Below, piece by piece: positions 52,611-61,821 of a stretch of 64,000 bases of DNA. Under the pieces are notes generated by a model, which saw nothing but the letters and a program-made list of their open reading frames with translations, searched no databases and was not told where the DNA came from. Each line of letters starts with the position of its first letter. Position 1 is the stretch's first letter. The stretch spans positions 454,812-518,811 of the forward strand of contig JARGPR010000001.1 in assembly GCA_029210125.1 (NCBI GenBank), written 5' to 3'. A program made the position numbers and the translations under genes. Source of the stretch: Pseudomonadales bacterium (GTDB lineage: Bacteria; Pseudomonadota; Gammaproteobacteria; Pseudomonadales; JAHRWD01).

Positions 52611-53600
52611 ATGCGAGTATTGGTAACAGGAGGAGCAGGCTATATCGGCAGCCATGTAACCCGTCAACTAGGCGAACAGGGTCATGATATTGTTGTATTG
52701 GACAACCTTTCTACCGGTTTTGAGCGGGCGATTTTATACGGCGAGTTGGTAGTGGGTGATCTGGCTGATCTGGCATTGCTGGAAGATTTGTTTAAAACGC
52801 ACCTTTTTGATGCAGTTCTTCACTTCGCCGCCAACATCGTTGTGCCAGAGTCGTTGGAGCAACCCTTAAAATACTACCGAAACAATACCGCCAACGTGCT
52901 TAATCTGCTCGAAGTCTGTAAACAACATCCACCCAAATATCTGATTTTTTCATCCACCGCCGCAGTATATGGCGAGCCAGATGTTTCCGTCGTAAACGAG
53001 CAATCACCATTGGCGCCTATTAACCCTTATGGGTTCTCGAAGCGAATGAGCGAGCAGATGATCATCGATTACGCCAATGCTTCTGACCTCAATTACGTCA
53101 TCCTACGTTACTTTAATGTAGCGGGCGCAGACCCCGAGGCGCGTATCGGTCAGTCAACACCCAAGGCTACTCACCTGATAAAGGTCGCCACCGAAGCCGC
53201 TACGGGTCAGCGAGAAGGTATGGCAGTGTTTGGTACCGATTACCCAACGGAAGATGGCACCTGTATTCGTGATTACATACATGTGGAAGATTTGGCCAGT
53301 GCTCATTTGGCGGCGCTGAAATACCTGGATGCGGGTGGTGACTCCACCATATTGAACTGTGGCTACGGTCATGGCACCAGCGTTACCCAGGTGATTGAAA
53401 CGGTCAAACAAGTCACGGGTACTGACTTTCCAGTCAAGATGGAACCGCGACGAGCCGGTGATCCAGCCCAGCTGATCGCTGACAATAAGAAGATTCTCGG
53501 CACCCTGGACTGGACGCCGCAATATGACGATATTGAATTTATTGTTAAAACTGCCTATGCATGGCAGAAAAAATGCATAGAGATTGATAGGTCTGCCTGA
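52611..53600 (+). CDS. galE: UDP-glucose 4-epimerase
   Basis: 329 aa, extended SDR. VTGGAGYIGSHVTRQLGEQG binds NAD; the catalytic Ser/Tyr/Lys are in FSSTAAVYGEP and YGFSKRMSEQM. EDGTCIRDYIHVEDLA and RAGDPAQLIADNKKI are family marks. Interconverts UDP-glucose and UDP-galactose. It has AAGGAG ahead of the ATG. Together with galU and manB it forms a sugar-nucleotide supply block for surface polysaccharide. Confidence 0.96.
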   Translation: MRVLVTGGAGYIGSHVTRQLGEQGHDIVVLDNLSTGFERAILYGELVVGDLADLALLEDLFKTHLFDAVLHFAANIVVPESLEQPLKYYRNNTANVLNLLEVCKQHPPKYLIFSSTAAVYGEPDVSVVNEQSPLAPINPYGFSKRMSEQMIIDYANASDLNYVILRYFNVAGADPEARIGQSTPKATHLIKVATEAATGQREGMAVFGTDYPTEDGTCIRDYIHVEDLASAHLAALKYLDAGGDSTILNCGYGHGTSVTQVIETVKQVTGTDFPVKMEPRRAGDPAQLIADNKKILGTLDWTPQYDDIEFIVKTAYAWQKKCIEIDRSA

Positions 53601-53666
53601 TAGTCCCTTAAGAGCGTCCTAGGAACGCTCACTAGCTAAAACCTATTAATAAAAAAGGATAGTTTT

Positions 53667-54497
53667 ATGGTTACAAAATGTTTATTCCCCGTTGCCGGGT
53701 ACGGCACCCGTTTTCTGCCCGCTACCAAAGCGATACCCAAAGAGATGTTGCCGGTTGTTGATAAACCACTTGTACAATACGGCGTAGAAGAAGCCGTGGA
53801 AGCAGGTATCAGTGATATTGTGTTTGTAACTGGCCGTGGGAAAAGTGCGATTGAAAACCATTTTGATCGAAACTACGAACTAGAAGATCAAATTCAGGGC
53901 ACCAGTAAAGAGGAATACCTCAATGGTATCCGTGCAGTAATGGAAGCCTGCTCCTTCTCTTACACCCGTCAGGTTGAAATGAAGGGTCTGGGCCACGCTA
54001 TTTTGAAGGGTAAATCACAGGTGGGCAACGAACCCTTTGGTGTGATTTTGGCGGACGACCTTTGTTACAACCAGGATTTAGCAGTACTGGCTCAGATGGT
54101 TGAGCTTCATAAAAAGCATCAATGCAGTATTGTCGCAATAGAAGAAGTACCGCTGGATCAAACCGAAAAATATGGCGTGATTGCGGGTGAACAAATCGAA
54201 GAAGGGTTGTATCGAATTACTGATATGGTTGAGAAACCCAAACCAGAAGATGCGCCAACCAACCTGGCCATTATCGGTCGTTACCTGTTAACACCGGATA
54301 TTTTCGAGATCATTGAAAATACACCGCCAGGCAAAAATAATGAAATCCAGATCACTGATGCATTGCTAACCCAGGCAAAGGGTAACGGTGTTTTGGCATA
54401 CAAATTTAGTGGCAAGCGCTTTGATTGCGGTAGTATGGATGGCTTCGTGGATGCCACCAATTTTTATTACAACGAAGTCTATAAATCCCAGGGATAA
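53667..54497 (+). CDS. galU: UTP-glucose-1-phosphate uridylyltransferase
   Basis: 276 aa. The nucleotidyltransferase signature PVAGYGTRFLPATKAIPKEM and the segment VVDKPLVQYGVEEAVEAG are clear, as are GLGHAILKGKSQVGNEPFGV and the catalytic ILADDL. It makes UDP-glucose, the substrate of the adjacent galE product. AAAGGA lies upstream of the ATG. Confidence 0.96.
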   Translation: MVTKCLFPVAGYGTRFLPATKAIPKEMLPVVDKPLVQYGVEEAVEAGISDIVFVTGRGKSAIENHFDRNYELEDQIQGTSKEEYLNGIRAVMEACSFSYTRQVEMKGLGHAILKGKSQVGNEPFGVILADDLCYNQDLAVLAQMVELHKKHQCSIVAIEEVPLDQTEKYGVIAGEQIEEGLYRITDMVEKPKPEDAPTNLAIIGRYLLTPDIFEIIENTPPGKNNEIQITDALLTQAKGNGVLAYKFSGKRFDCGSMDGFVDATNFYYNEVYKSQG

Positions 54498-54592
54498 AGA
54501 TCTCGATACAGACAAGTTAGAATATAGCGTTGTAAATAGGACCCCATAGTCCTCGTCAATAAAAAGCCCCAAACGATTTTTTGGAGTCGAAA

Positions 54593-55945
54593 ATGAGTAA
54601 CGAACTCAGCTGTTTTAAAGCCTACGATATTCGCGGTCGTGTACCAGACCAGTTAAATGAAGATATTGCCTACCGAATTGGCCGTGCCTACGCGCAGTTT
54701 CTTAAGCCAGAAAAAGTTGTAGTTGGACACGATATTCGCCTCACCAGTGTGTCTATTTGCGAAGCCCTTGTGAAGGGTTTGCGGGATTCGGGTGTTGATG
54801 TTTACGACATCGGCGAATGCGGAACCGAAGAGGTTTACTTTGCTACCTTTGACTATGAGTTTGATGGCGGCATCGTTGTGACCGCCAGTCATAACCCAAA
54901 GGATTACAACGGCATGAAACTGGTTCGGGAGCAGTCAAAACCGATCAGCGGTGATACCGGTCTAAATAAAATCAAAGAGTTAGCAGAGAAAGGTGAATTT
55001 GAATCGAGTGAGCGAGAAGGTGAGTATTTCACCCTGAAACATCGCGATCGCTACATTCCCCACCTGCTTTCTTATGTTGATGTAAAGGAGATCAAACCGC
55101 TCACTATCGTTGTAAACGCCGGTAACGGTGGAGCTGGAGCAGTCATCGACCGACTCGAACCACTACTTCCGGTTGAGTTTATTAAGCTGCACCACGAGGC
55201 TGATGGTAATTTCCCCCACGGCGTTCCTAACCCCCTGTTGGTTGAAAACCGCGCCTCGACCATTGAAGCAATCAAAGCGAATAACGCCGACCTTGGTATC
55301 GCCTGGGACGGTGATTTTGATCGTTGTTTCTTCTTTGATGAAAACGGAGATTTTATCGAGGGTTACTATATCGTCGGATTACTGGCGGAGGCTTTTTTGG
55401 CCAAACAGCCTGGAGGCAAAGTGGTACATGATCCTCGCTTAACCTGGAATACGATCGATATCGTCGAGCAGTTTGACGGGCAGGCGATACAAAGCAAAAC
55501 CGGCCACGCCTTCATCAAGGAGCGAATGCGACTTGAAGATGCGGTGTACGGCGGAGAGATGAGCGCCCATCACTACTTTCGTGATTTTTCCTATTGCGAT
55601 AGCGGCATGATCCCATGGCTGCTGGTCATTGAATTGATCGCTAAATCCGGTAAGCCGCTCTCTGCTCTAGTAGCAGACCGCATGGCGAAATACCCCGTTA
55701 GTGGTGAGATCAATAAAACCATCGCCGACCCCAAAGCCGTTATTGAAAAAGTACAGAGCCATTACACGGTAGACAGTGACAATGTTGACCTCACCGATGG
55801 TCTAAGCATGAGTTTTGATAACTGGCGTTTTAACCTGCGAATGTCCAACACCGAACCAGTGGTTCGGCTCAATGTAGAGAGCCGAGCCGACCAGAAATTG
55901 ATGGAAGAAAAAACCCAGGAGTTGCTCGGATTGATGGAGTCATAG
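54593..55945 (+). CDS. manB: Phosphomannomutase / phosphoglucomutase (CpsG-type)
   Basis: 450 aa from ATG 54593 (SD GGAG, seven bases). Alpha-D-phosphohexomutase: the catalytic phosphoserine loop [16 protein letters not shown], metal loop [12 protein letters not shown], sugar loop GEMSAHHYF and phosphate-binding [15 protein letters not shown]. The length and loop sequences match E. coli CpsG/ManB. It supplies GDP-mannose precursors and may also interconvert glucose phosphates. Confidence 0.92.
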   Translation: MSNELSCFKAYDIRGRVPDQLNEDIAYRIGRAYAQFLKPEKVVVGHDIRLTSVSICEALVKGLRDSGVDVYDIGECGTEEVYFATFDYEFDGGIVVTASHNPKDYNGMKLVREQSKPISGDTGLNKIKELAEKGEFESSEREGEYFTLKHRDRYIPHLLSYVDVKEIKPLTIVVNAGNGGAGAVIDRLEPLLPVEFIKLHHEADGNFPHGVPNPLLVENRASTIEAIKANNADLGIAWDGDFDRCFFFDENGDFIEGYYIVGLLAEAFLAKQPGGKVVHDPRLTWNTIDIVEQFDGQAIQSKTGHAFIKERMRLEDAVYGGEMSAHHYFRDFSYCDSGMIPWLLVIELIAKSGKPLSALVADRMAKYPVSGEINKTIADPKAVIEKVQSHYTVDSDNVDLTDGLSMSFDNWRFNLRMSNTEPVVRLNVESRADQKLMEEKTQELLGLMES

Positions 55946-55963
55946 TCTGGCCTAATACTTGAT

Positions 55964-56653
55964 ATGGGTTTTTCTGAAGCTGATTTAAACGCGATATGGT
56001 TAACCCTGCGGTTGGCCAGTACAACCACCATACTGTTACTGCTGATCGGAACTCCCATCGCCTGGTGGCTTGCTCGTACACCTTCCAAATGGAAAGGCCC
56101 AATCGCAGCGCTAGTCGCGCTACCGCTGGTTTTGCCTCCGGTGGTTTTGGGTTTCTACCTACTGATCGCGATGGGCCCCAACGGCCCAATCGGCCAGCTA
56201 ACCCAAAGTCTTGGTTTGGGTACCTTGCCCTTTACCTTTTGGGGTTTGGTGGTTGCATCGGTGATTTACTCCATGCCCTTTGTGGTGCAGCCGATTCAAA
56301 ACGCTATCGAAGCAATTGGCCAACGCCCCCTCGAAGTCGCAGCAACTCTGCGTGCTGGGCCCTGGGATCGGTTTTTTAGCATTGTGGTCCCCCTCGCTAA
56401 ACCTGGTTTTATTACCGGATCTATCCTGGGGTTTGCCCACACCGTAGGGGAATTTGGGGTAGTGCTGATGATTGGTGGAAATATCCCCGGCGAGACCCAG
56501 GTGGTTTCCATGCAGCTCTATGATCATGTTGAAGCACTGCAATACGGCCAGGCCCATTGGCTAGCGGCGGCCCTAATGGTGTTTTCGTTTTTGGTGTTAC
56601 TCGCACTGTATACCTTGAATCCCAGCGCCGCTAAAAGAACCCTTTCTTCGTGA
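55964..56653 (+). CDS. modB: Molybdate ABC transporter permease
   Basis: 229 aa, about five to six helices. The start [20 protein letters not shown] is the usual ModB N terminus, and [20 protein letters not shown] is the EAA loop that contacts the ATPase. [20 protein letters not shown] is also diagnostic for the molybdate branch. It overlaps modC by four bases. The binding-protein gene modA, normally just upstream, is not here. Confidence 0.93.
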   Translation: MGFSEADLNAIWLTLRLASTTTILLLLIGTPIAWWLARTPSKWKGPIAALVALPLVLPPVVLGFYLLIAMGPNGPIGQLTQSLGLGTLPFTFWGLVVASVIYSMPFVVQPIQNAIEAIGQRPLEVAATLRAGPWDRFFSIVVPLAKPGFITGSILGFAHTVGEFGVVLMIGGNIPGETQVVSMQLYDHVEALQYGQAHWLAAALMVFSFLVLLALYTLNPSAAKRTLSS

Positions 56654-57732
56654 GCGGTCACAACCTCATTCGGTTTTTATTTAAGGCCCAGTACCCCAAT
56701 TTTCGTCTGGATTTGAATCTTGAACTGCCTGGTACCGGCATTACCGGTATTTTTGGCCTATCCGGCTCCGGCAAGACTACACTGCTTCGTTGTATCGCGG
56801 GGTTACAGAAACCGGAGACCGGCGAACTCAGCGTCGAAGGTGAAATTTGGCAGGATAAAAACACCTTTCTACCCGTACATAAACGCCCCGTAGGTTACGT
56901 GTTTCAGGAAGCCAGCCTGTTTCCGCATTTGACTGCCAGGGGCAACCTTGAGTTTGCGATGAAACGCGCCGATCACAATGGCAAAGGTGTAGCCTTTGAT
57001 CAAGCCATTGCGTTGTTAGGTATCGAATCATTGCTAACACAATATCCACAACAGCTGTCCGGCGGCGAAAGGCAGCGGGTCGCCATTGCCAGAGCATTAT
57101 TGATCAATCCCCGCTTATTGCTGATGGATGAGCCCCTCGCGGCGTTAGATCAGCCCCGCAAGCAGGAAATTCTCCCGTACTTAGACAAACTGCGAACCGA
57201 GCTGGATATTCCAGTGTTGTATGTCAGCCACTCCGCCGATGAAGTCGCCCGGCTCGCGAACCATCTTGTGATTATGGATCAGGGTAAAGCGTTAGCGTCT
57301 GGCTCGTTGCAGGATGTGTTGGCACGTTTGGATCTGCCGCTTCAACTGGGTGAAGATGCTGGAGTAGTGCTCGAGGCAAAAGTAATCGAACGGGATACCC
57401 AATGGCACCTTGCCCTGGTTGAATTCCCCGGTGGCCAGCTCTGGGTGCGTGATGGTGGTGATCAAACAGGTCAGCAGGTACGGGTTCGTATCTTAGCGCG
57501 GGATGTGAGTGTAGCGCTGGAAGCGCATCGAGATACCAGTATCCAAAATTTACTATCGGGCATGATTGTAGCGATTGCGGAAGATCGTGATCCAGCGGCC
57601 AGCCTGATCAAAATTGCTGTTGGTGACAGCAAACTGATTGCGCGTATTACGCGTCGGTCTGAGCAGAAGCTGGGGATATCAGTAGGGCAGACTGTTTGGG
57701 TTCAGGTTAAATCTGTAGCACTTGTGCGTTAG
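56650..57732 (+). CDS. modC: Molybdate ABC transporter ATP-binding protein
   Basis: 360 aa (E. coli 352), starting at a GTG overlapping the modB stop. Walker [19 protein letters not shown], signature [16 protein letters not shown], Walker [13 protein letters not shown] and switch His in [13 protein letters not shown]. The C-terminal 70 residues form the TOBE/Mop molybdate-binding domain ([16 protein letters not shown]). Translational coupling with modB is evident. Confidence 0.95.
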   Translation: MSGHNLIRFLFKAQYPNFRLDLNLELPGTGITGIFGLSGSGKTTLLRCIAGLQKPETGELSVEGEIWQDKNTFLPVHKRPVGYVFQEASLFPHLTARGNLEFAMKRADHNGKGVAFDQAIALLGIESLLTQYPQQLSGGERQRVAIARALLINPRLLLMDEPLAALDQPRKQEILPYLDKLRTELDIPVLYVSHSADEVARLANHLVIMDQGKALASGSLQDVLARLDLPLQLGEDAGVVLEAKVIERDTQWHLALVEFPGGQLWVRDGGDQTGQQVRVRILARDVSVALEAHRDTSIQNLLSGMIVAIAEDRDPAASLIKIAVGDSKLIARITRRSEQKLGISVGQTVWVQVKSVALVR

Positions 57733-57765
57733 CGTGTATCTATGTGTAGATTAAGGCTTGGTTGT

Positions 57766-57960
57766 ATGAAATCAAATGATGTTTTGTTTTTATTGGTGGG
57801 GCTCGCAATTGCTGCTTTTGGAATAAAAGTTATCATTCGGCCAGGGTACGAAAGTTTCCGTTTTGGAGCTGTTAGTTTTGGCGACTATCACCAATTGATT
57901 GGCGCAGCTATTTTGGTTATCGGTGGGCTGTCTATTTTTAGTGTGTTCATAAAAAAGTAA
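57766..57960 (+). CDS. Small two-helix membrane protein, unknown function
   Basis: 64 aa from ATG 57766 (MKSNDVLFLLVGLAIAAFG); an upstream in-frame start at 57742 would add eight residues with no membrane character. Two hydrophobic stretches (about 5-20 and 43-61) flank a short loop with GYESFRFGAVSFGDYHQ. It follows modC after 33 bp. I do not recognise the family and cannot assign a role in molybdate uptake. Confidence 0.55.
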   Translation: MKSNDVLFLLVGLAIAAFGIKVIIRPGYESFRFGAVSFGDYHQLIGAAILVIGGLSIFSVFIKK

Positions 57961-57991
57961 CTATTTATCGGTGTAGGTTGGGCTGAGTCAG

Positions 57992-58035
57992 TGAAGCCCA
58001 ACAAATTCGCAGTTGAGGTTATTCGTTGGGCTTCA
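57992..58035. repeat. REP-like inverted repeat
   Basis: TGAAGCCCAAC (57992-58002) and GTTGGGCTTCA (58025-58035) form a perfect 11-bp stem with a 22-base loop, set inside weaker outer repeats of the same GTTGGG type (from about 57974 to 58052). It lies between convergent genes. It resembles extragenic palindromes common in this group and may serve as a bidirectional 3' end. Confidence 0.6.
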
Positions 58036-58058
58036 TGCTTCAGTACAACCCACGCGCT

Positions 58059-58829
58059 CTAGTTGAGCGCACGTACAGCAGGGTAGGCCGAGGTGTCGGG
58101 CCGAATAAATTGTTCAGCTTGATTCACTTCAGCTACAGATATTGAGCGGCTATTGATGAAGCTTCGGTCGCTACCTATCTCTATAGTGTGTACCTTCCGG
58201 CGTTCTCCCGAATAAGGCTTGATGGTTTTGATCTCTACTCCTGCCCGAATCAGTACCATAGCAACATATTTTACTTCCTGTATTGAGACATTTTCTCCGA
58301 ACCAAATTGCGTTGGTTTTATCCTGATCGAGGGAGGCTTTTCCCCTGGTAACTTGCAGGCCCTTTTCGATAAGCGCATCTAATACTGCGCTGTTATCAAT
58401 CTCTTTAACGTAGTATTTAATCTCTGTTCTGGTGTTGGTCGGAATTCCGATTGAGTAGATTTCCATTGATTGATTGGCCAATACCGATTCCTTAAGTATT
58501 GCAGTACTGGTATTGGTCGGGTTGATCAGCCAATGATTTAGTTTGTCGATAATCGATTCAAGGCTGAAGCCGGTATCTTGCTTAAAATCGGTCAGCAGTT
58601 TGGTTAGTTGGCTGTTTTGTCCCAGTAGTGTTGTGGCGATGGATTTCTGCTCCTGGGTTTCTTGCGATGTTGCCAGGTTAGAAGTCACACCCAAATAACA
58701 TACGGCGATAAGTGCTAACACCAATAGCGATGTGAGGAGTTTTTGGTATTTGCCCTGGCCACCCATCATCAGTGAAATTAAACCGATGATCAGGGCCAGT
58801 ACCGGTGCGGCTAATATTTCTAATTCCAT
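58059..58829 (-). CDS. Hypothetical membrane protein with possible LytR_C-like C-terminal domain
   Basis: 256 aa. Two close hydrophobic segments at the N terminus (about 3-21 and 30-49), a polar helical middle (about 55-110), and a C-terminal half of two similar alpha-beta segments. The last includes NAIWFGENVSIQEVKYVAMV and VEIKTIKPYSGER, which loosely recalls LytR_C or SPOR-type peptidoglycan-associated domains; this is an impression, not an assignment. The first 48 codons and upstream 55 bp recur in a dead copy at 61.6 kb. A GAGCCC triplet repeat (58880-58897) lies upstream. Confidence 0.7.
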   Translation of the reverse strand: MELEILAAPVLALIIGLISLMMGGQGKYQKLLTSLLVLALIAVCYLGVTSNLATSQETQEQKSIATTLLGQNSQLTKLLTDFKQDTGFSLESIIDKLNHWLINPTNTSTAILKESVLANQSMEIYSIGIPTNTRTEIKYYVKEIDNSAVLDALIEKGLQVTRGKASLDQDKTNAIWFGENVSIQEVKYVAMVLIRAGVEIKTIKPYSGERRKVHTIEIGSDRSFINSRSISVAEVNQAEQFIRPDTSAYPAVRALN

Positions 58830-58884
58830 GATAAATCCTGTTTTTAATTCTTTGTTGCAGAGCTAAAAAAGCTGAGGGCGAGCC
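58687..58884. repeat. Direct repeat copy A (198 bp, 5' end of the hypothetical gene)
   Basis: This segment covers codons 1-48 of the hypothetical gene and 55 bases upstream of its ATG. It is repeated at 61566-61762 in the same orientation with about 90 % identity by eye. The two copies bracket the LysR-dehydrogenase pair. Confidence 0.85.
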
Positions 58885-58971
58885 CGAGCCCGAGCCCCAT
58901 AACGAAGTACCTAGGAGCCTAAGGGGTCAAGTACTGAATGAATACACTTTCAGTAAGCTCTATTCGTTACT

Positions 58972-59883
58972 TTAGTTCTTGTCGGTTACTTTTATTCGTT
59001 CAACTAAAAAATCCACTGCCGCTTTTACTTTTGGTACTAAATAGCGCTGTTTTTGATACAACAAATAAACAGCCATATCAGAGTTTTGATTGATAGCTAA
59101 CTCATGCTCAAACTTAAGTTCCTGCAACTTCCCTGACTCAAGGTATGAAGCTAAGGCCCATCGGGTTGACATTAGAATGCCTTCACCTTCACAGGCTTTT
59201 TTCGCCAGCCAAGGTCCGTTATTTGAAATCGCTACCGCAGGCCCAGAGACATCATGCCATTGACCGTTCATATTACATAACCAGGGAGTTGGCCCTGCTG
59301 GTGCTTTAAAATATAGGCCATTATGTTTCTTTAATTCCATCGCATTTTTAGGTGCGCCGTGTTCCTCTAAGTAGCCTGGTGAAGCTACAGGAATAAAACG
59401 ATTGTCCATTAGTCTTATCGTTAGCACTCGTTCATTTGGAGCGTAACCACCACGAATAGCAATATCGACATCGTCACGCCCGAGTGTTGATAACTCATCA
59501 GTTAAGCTGACATCTAATACAATCTCAGGATATAACTTGCTGAATTCATCCAACAAAGGAAGCAATATCTGGTCACCAAAACCCACCATCGAACTTATAC
59601 GTAAATGCCCCATTGGCGTTGCTTGGTAACTACGAACAGTTTCATTGCTTTGCTCTAATTGGATCAGTATTTTCTGGATATCGTTATAGTAAATTTGTCC
59701 AACTTCGGTCAGTTTAACGATTCGGGTCGAACGCTTTAACAACGTCGCGCCTAAACTCTTTTCTAAATCAGCTACCCGTCTCGACAACGATGATGGCGGC
59801 ACATTCAAAGCATTCCCGGCTTTCGTAAAGCTGCCAGTTTCGACTACTTTGCTGAAATACCGTATTGCACGTAGTTGATCCAA
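58972..59883 (-). CDS. LysR-family transcriptional regulator
   Basis: 303 aa. N-terminal winged helix (about 1-60: DQLRAIRYFSKVVETGSFTK, PPSSLSRRVADLEKSLGATL) and a periplasmic-binding-like effector domain (90-295). It is of the CrgA/YafC-like group that often governs a divergent oxidoreductase gene. It is transcribed away from the MDR gene at 60399 with 515 bp between. The lower GC and placement between direct repeats suggest acquisition as a unit. Confidence 0.92.
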   Translation of the reverse strand: MDQLRAIRYFSKVVETGSFTKAGNALNVPPSSLSRRVADLEKSLGATLLKRSTRIVKLTEVGQIYYNDIQKILIQLEQSNETVRSYQATPMGHLRISSMVGFGDQILLPLLDEFSKLYPEIVLDVSLTDELSTLGRDDVDIAIRGGYAPNERVLTIRLMDNRFIPVASPGYLEEHGAPKNAMELKKHNGLYFKAPAGPTPWLCNMNGQWHDVSGPAVAISNNGPWLAKKACEGEGILMSTRWALASYLESGKLQELKFEHELAINQNSDMAVYLLYQKQRYLVPKVKAAVDFLVERIKVTDKN

Positions 59884-59916
59884 CTCACTTCTCCATTAAA
59901 TGAATGCCTGAGTATT

Positions 59917-59933
59917 ATTGTCATAAAGGCAAT
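59917..59933. promoter_or_regulatory. Possible LysR-type operator
   Basis: ATTG-N9-CAAT, an inverted repeat containing the T-N11-A pattern of LysR regulators, 34 bases upstream of the LysR start codon. Autoregulation would fit, but the site is about 470 bases from the divergent MDR gene. Confidence 0.35.
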
Positions 59934-60189
59934 AGTGATTGGCATTTTACCTTATATATAACCAAATTAAGACAGGTAATAATGCGTGCAACTTGAATAT
60001 TGCAACCTTGACCTTGCTGCAGTGTGTTAAACGCAGGGCCTTTAATTTCATGTTGACGCCAATTAAAGACCACCTTCACGCTAATGATGGAAGGCTGACT
60101 TATGATTACTTTGTACGGTTTTGCCCCTAGTAACTAATTACAACCTGGTGAAACATGTGCTCTTATACAAAGAACTGCCAGTACCAAAA

Positions 60190-60272
60190 GCGTGAATGCA
60201 GATCGTCTGGCAAACATGCCCGAGTTTAGCCAAAAGCTGGCGGCTCAGTTTCAAGCAGCGAAGGTTGCATAG
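60190..60272 (+). pseudogene. Possible C-terminal remnant of a lost gene
   Basis: Within the 515-bp gap between LysR and the MDR gene, one frame reads VNADRLANMPEFSQKLAAQF followed by QAAKVA and a stop at 60270-60272. It has the look of a protein C terminus but no usable start upstream. The remaining gap (59934-60189 and 60273-60398) shows only AT-rich DNA. Alternatively this is a chance open frame. Confidence 0.3.
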
Positions 60273-60398
60273 CACATATATATAGCACTTAAGCTATAAC
60301 AAAGACCAATACTAAAACCATTATTACCAACGGAGCAGGGCCAATACAATCAAGTTATTGGTTCAACTAATCTTGATGATTTTTAGGAGCTAAACGAT

Positions 60399-61526
60399 AT
60401 GACAGATTCAAACATCCAACTTATTTCAACAATCAGCGAAGACAATAAGTTAACGCTTTCTTTACAAGAGATTGAAATGCCACAACCTGGTGCCAATGAA
60501 GTCGTTATTCGGATTGAAGCTGCTCCATTAAACCCGTCTGATTTAGCGGTTTTGTTCAGCGTTGCTGATATGACAACGGCGACACAATCAGGTACGGAAC
60601 AAAACCCTGTCATTACTGCTGATGTTCCAGCTAAGTTTATGTCAGCGGTTAAAACTCGTGTTGGTAAAGCGATCCCTGTTGGTAATGAGGGTGCAGGAAC
60701 CGTTGTAGCCGCTGGCTCATCACCTGCGGCCCAAGCACTAATGGGTAAAACCGTTGCTGTGATTGGCGGCGGAACTTATCGCCAATATATATGTGCTAAT
60801 GTGCAAAGCTGTTTAGAGCTAAAAAAAGGCACTACAGCCATAGAAGGTGCATCTTCTTTTGTTAACCCGCTTACAGCATTAGCTATGGTTGAAACAATGC
60901 GTGCTGAGGGTCATAAAGCCATTATTCATGCTGCAGCTGCGTCTAACCTTGGGAGAATGTTAAATCGTATTTGTATTGCAGATGGTATCGATCTAATTAA
61001 CATTGTACGTAAAGCAGAACAAGAAACCCTGTTACGGGATATGGGCGCAAAATATGTTATTAACTCTAGTAGTGATACGTTCATCGCTGATTTAACAGCG
61101 GCGATTATTGAAACGGGTGCAACTATTGCGTTTGACCCAATCGGTGGTGGTCAATTAACAAGTAACATTCTTAACTGTATGGAAGTTGCTGCGGCTCGTA
61201 ATATGAAAGAACACAGCGTATATGGCTCAGACACTTACAAACAAGTCTATATTTATGGCGCGTTAGACAATGGCGCTATTACTCTAAATCGTAATTTCGG
61301 TTTTGCCTGGGGTGTAAATGGATTCTTACTATTTAATGCACTAGGCAAACTGGGTACTGAAACTGTAGTAGCGATGCGTAAACGTGTTGCAGATGAAATC
61401 ACCACAACCTTCGCTAGTCACTACACACATGAAGTGACATTAGCAGAAGTATTACAACTACAATCGTTAGCGGCTTATTCTAAACAAGCTACAGGTGAGA
61501 AGTACTTAATTACCCCTCAGGGCTAA
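60399..61526 (+). CDS. Medium-chain dehydrogenase/reductase (quinone oxidoreductase-like)
   Basis: 375 aa, MDR superfamily without the structural-zinc Cys cluster. GroES-like N-terminal half (EVVIRIEAAPLNPSDLAVLF, IPVNEGAGTVV-like segment at PVGNEGAGTVVAAGSSPA), then a Rossmann half (KAIIHAAAASNLGRMLNRIC, AFDPIGGGQLTSNIL). It probably reduces a quinone or enal with NADPH. Base use is more AT-rich than its core neighbours. With the divergent LysR gene it forms a module that can have been acquired together. Confidence 0.87.
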   Translation: MTDSNIQLISTISEDNKLTLSLQEIEMPQPGANEVVIRIEAAPLNPSDLAVLFSVADMTTATQSGTEQNPVITADVPAKFMSAVKTRVGKAIPVGNEGAGTVVAAGSSPAAQALMGKTVAVIGGGTYRQYICANVQSCLELKKGTTAIEGASSFVNPLTALAMVETMRAEGHKAIIHAAAASNLGRMLNRICIADGIDLINIVRKAEQETLLRDMGAKYVINSSSDTFIADLTAAIIETGATIAFDPIGGGQLTSNILNCMEVAAARNMKEHSVYGSDTYKQVYIYGALDNGAITLNRNFGFAWGVNGFLLFNALGKLGTETVVAMRKRVADEITTTFASHYTHEVTLAEVLQLQSLAAYSKQATGEKYLITPQG

Positions 61527-61565
61527 TTTCCTAGCTGACTAAATAGAAAATGGCGGCAATTAGAG

Positions 61566-61762
61566 ACACCTAAATAACATACGGCGATAAGCGCTAACAC
61601 CAATAGCGATGTGAGGAGTTTTTGGTATTAGCCGTGGCCACCCATCATCAATGAAATTAAACCGATGATCAGGGCCAGTACCGGCACGGCTAATATTTCT
61701 CATTCTATGAGAAACTCTGTTTTAATTCGCTTTTGCAGAGCAAAGAAAGCTAAGGGCGAGCC
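61566..61762 (-). pseudogene. Direct repeat copy B: dead 5' fragment of the hypothetical gene
   Basis: This matches copy A (58687-58884) in the same orientation. The start codon is lost (ATG to ATA) and a stop TAA interrupts the frame after the GGH segment near codon 25. Downstream codons beyond 48 are absent. It therefore cannot make the protein. It lies 39 bp after the MDR gene and 59 bp before the end of the metallo-beta-lactamase-fold gene. Confidence 0.8.
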
Positions 61763-61821
61763 TATACTTAAGCGGTCTACTTGAATTCAAGCTTTTTTCC
61801 CATGCCCCTTTTTTTCAGCTT

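Noticed and set aside
53612-53631. GAGCGT/ACGCTC hairpin between galE and galU as a terminator
   Set aside because: Short stem and no T tract; galE and galU may well be cotranscribed.
60151-60228. Small Cys-rich 24-codon frame (MCSYTKNCQYQKREC...)
   Set aside because: Too short to judge and overlapping the remnant frame; no supporting signal.
61780-61798. CTTGAATTCAAG palindrome followed by T run as a terminator
   Set aside because: The usable stem is only four AT-rich base pairs around AATT; too weak for an intrinsic terminator.
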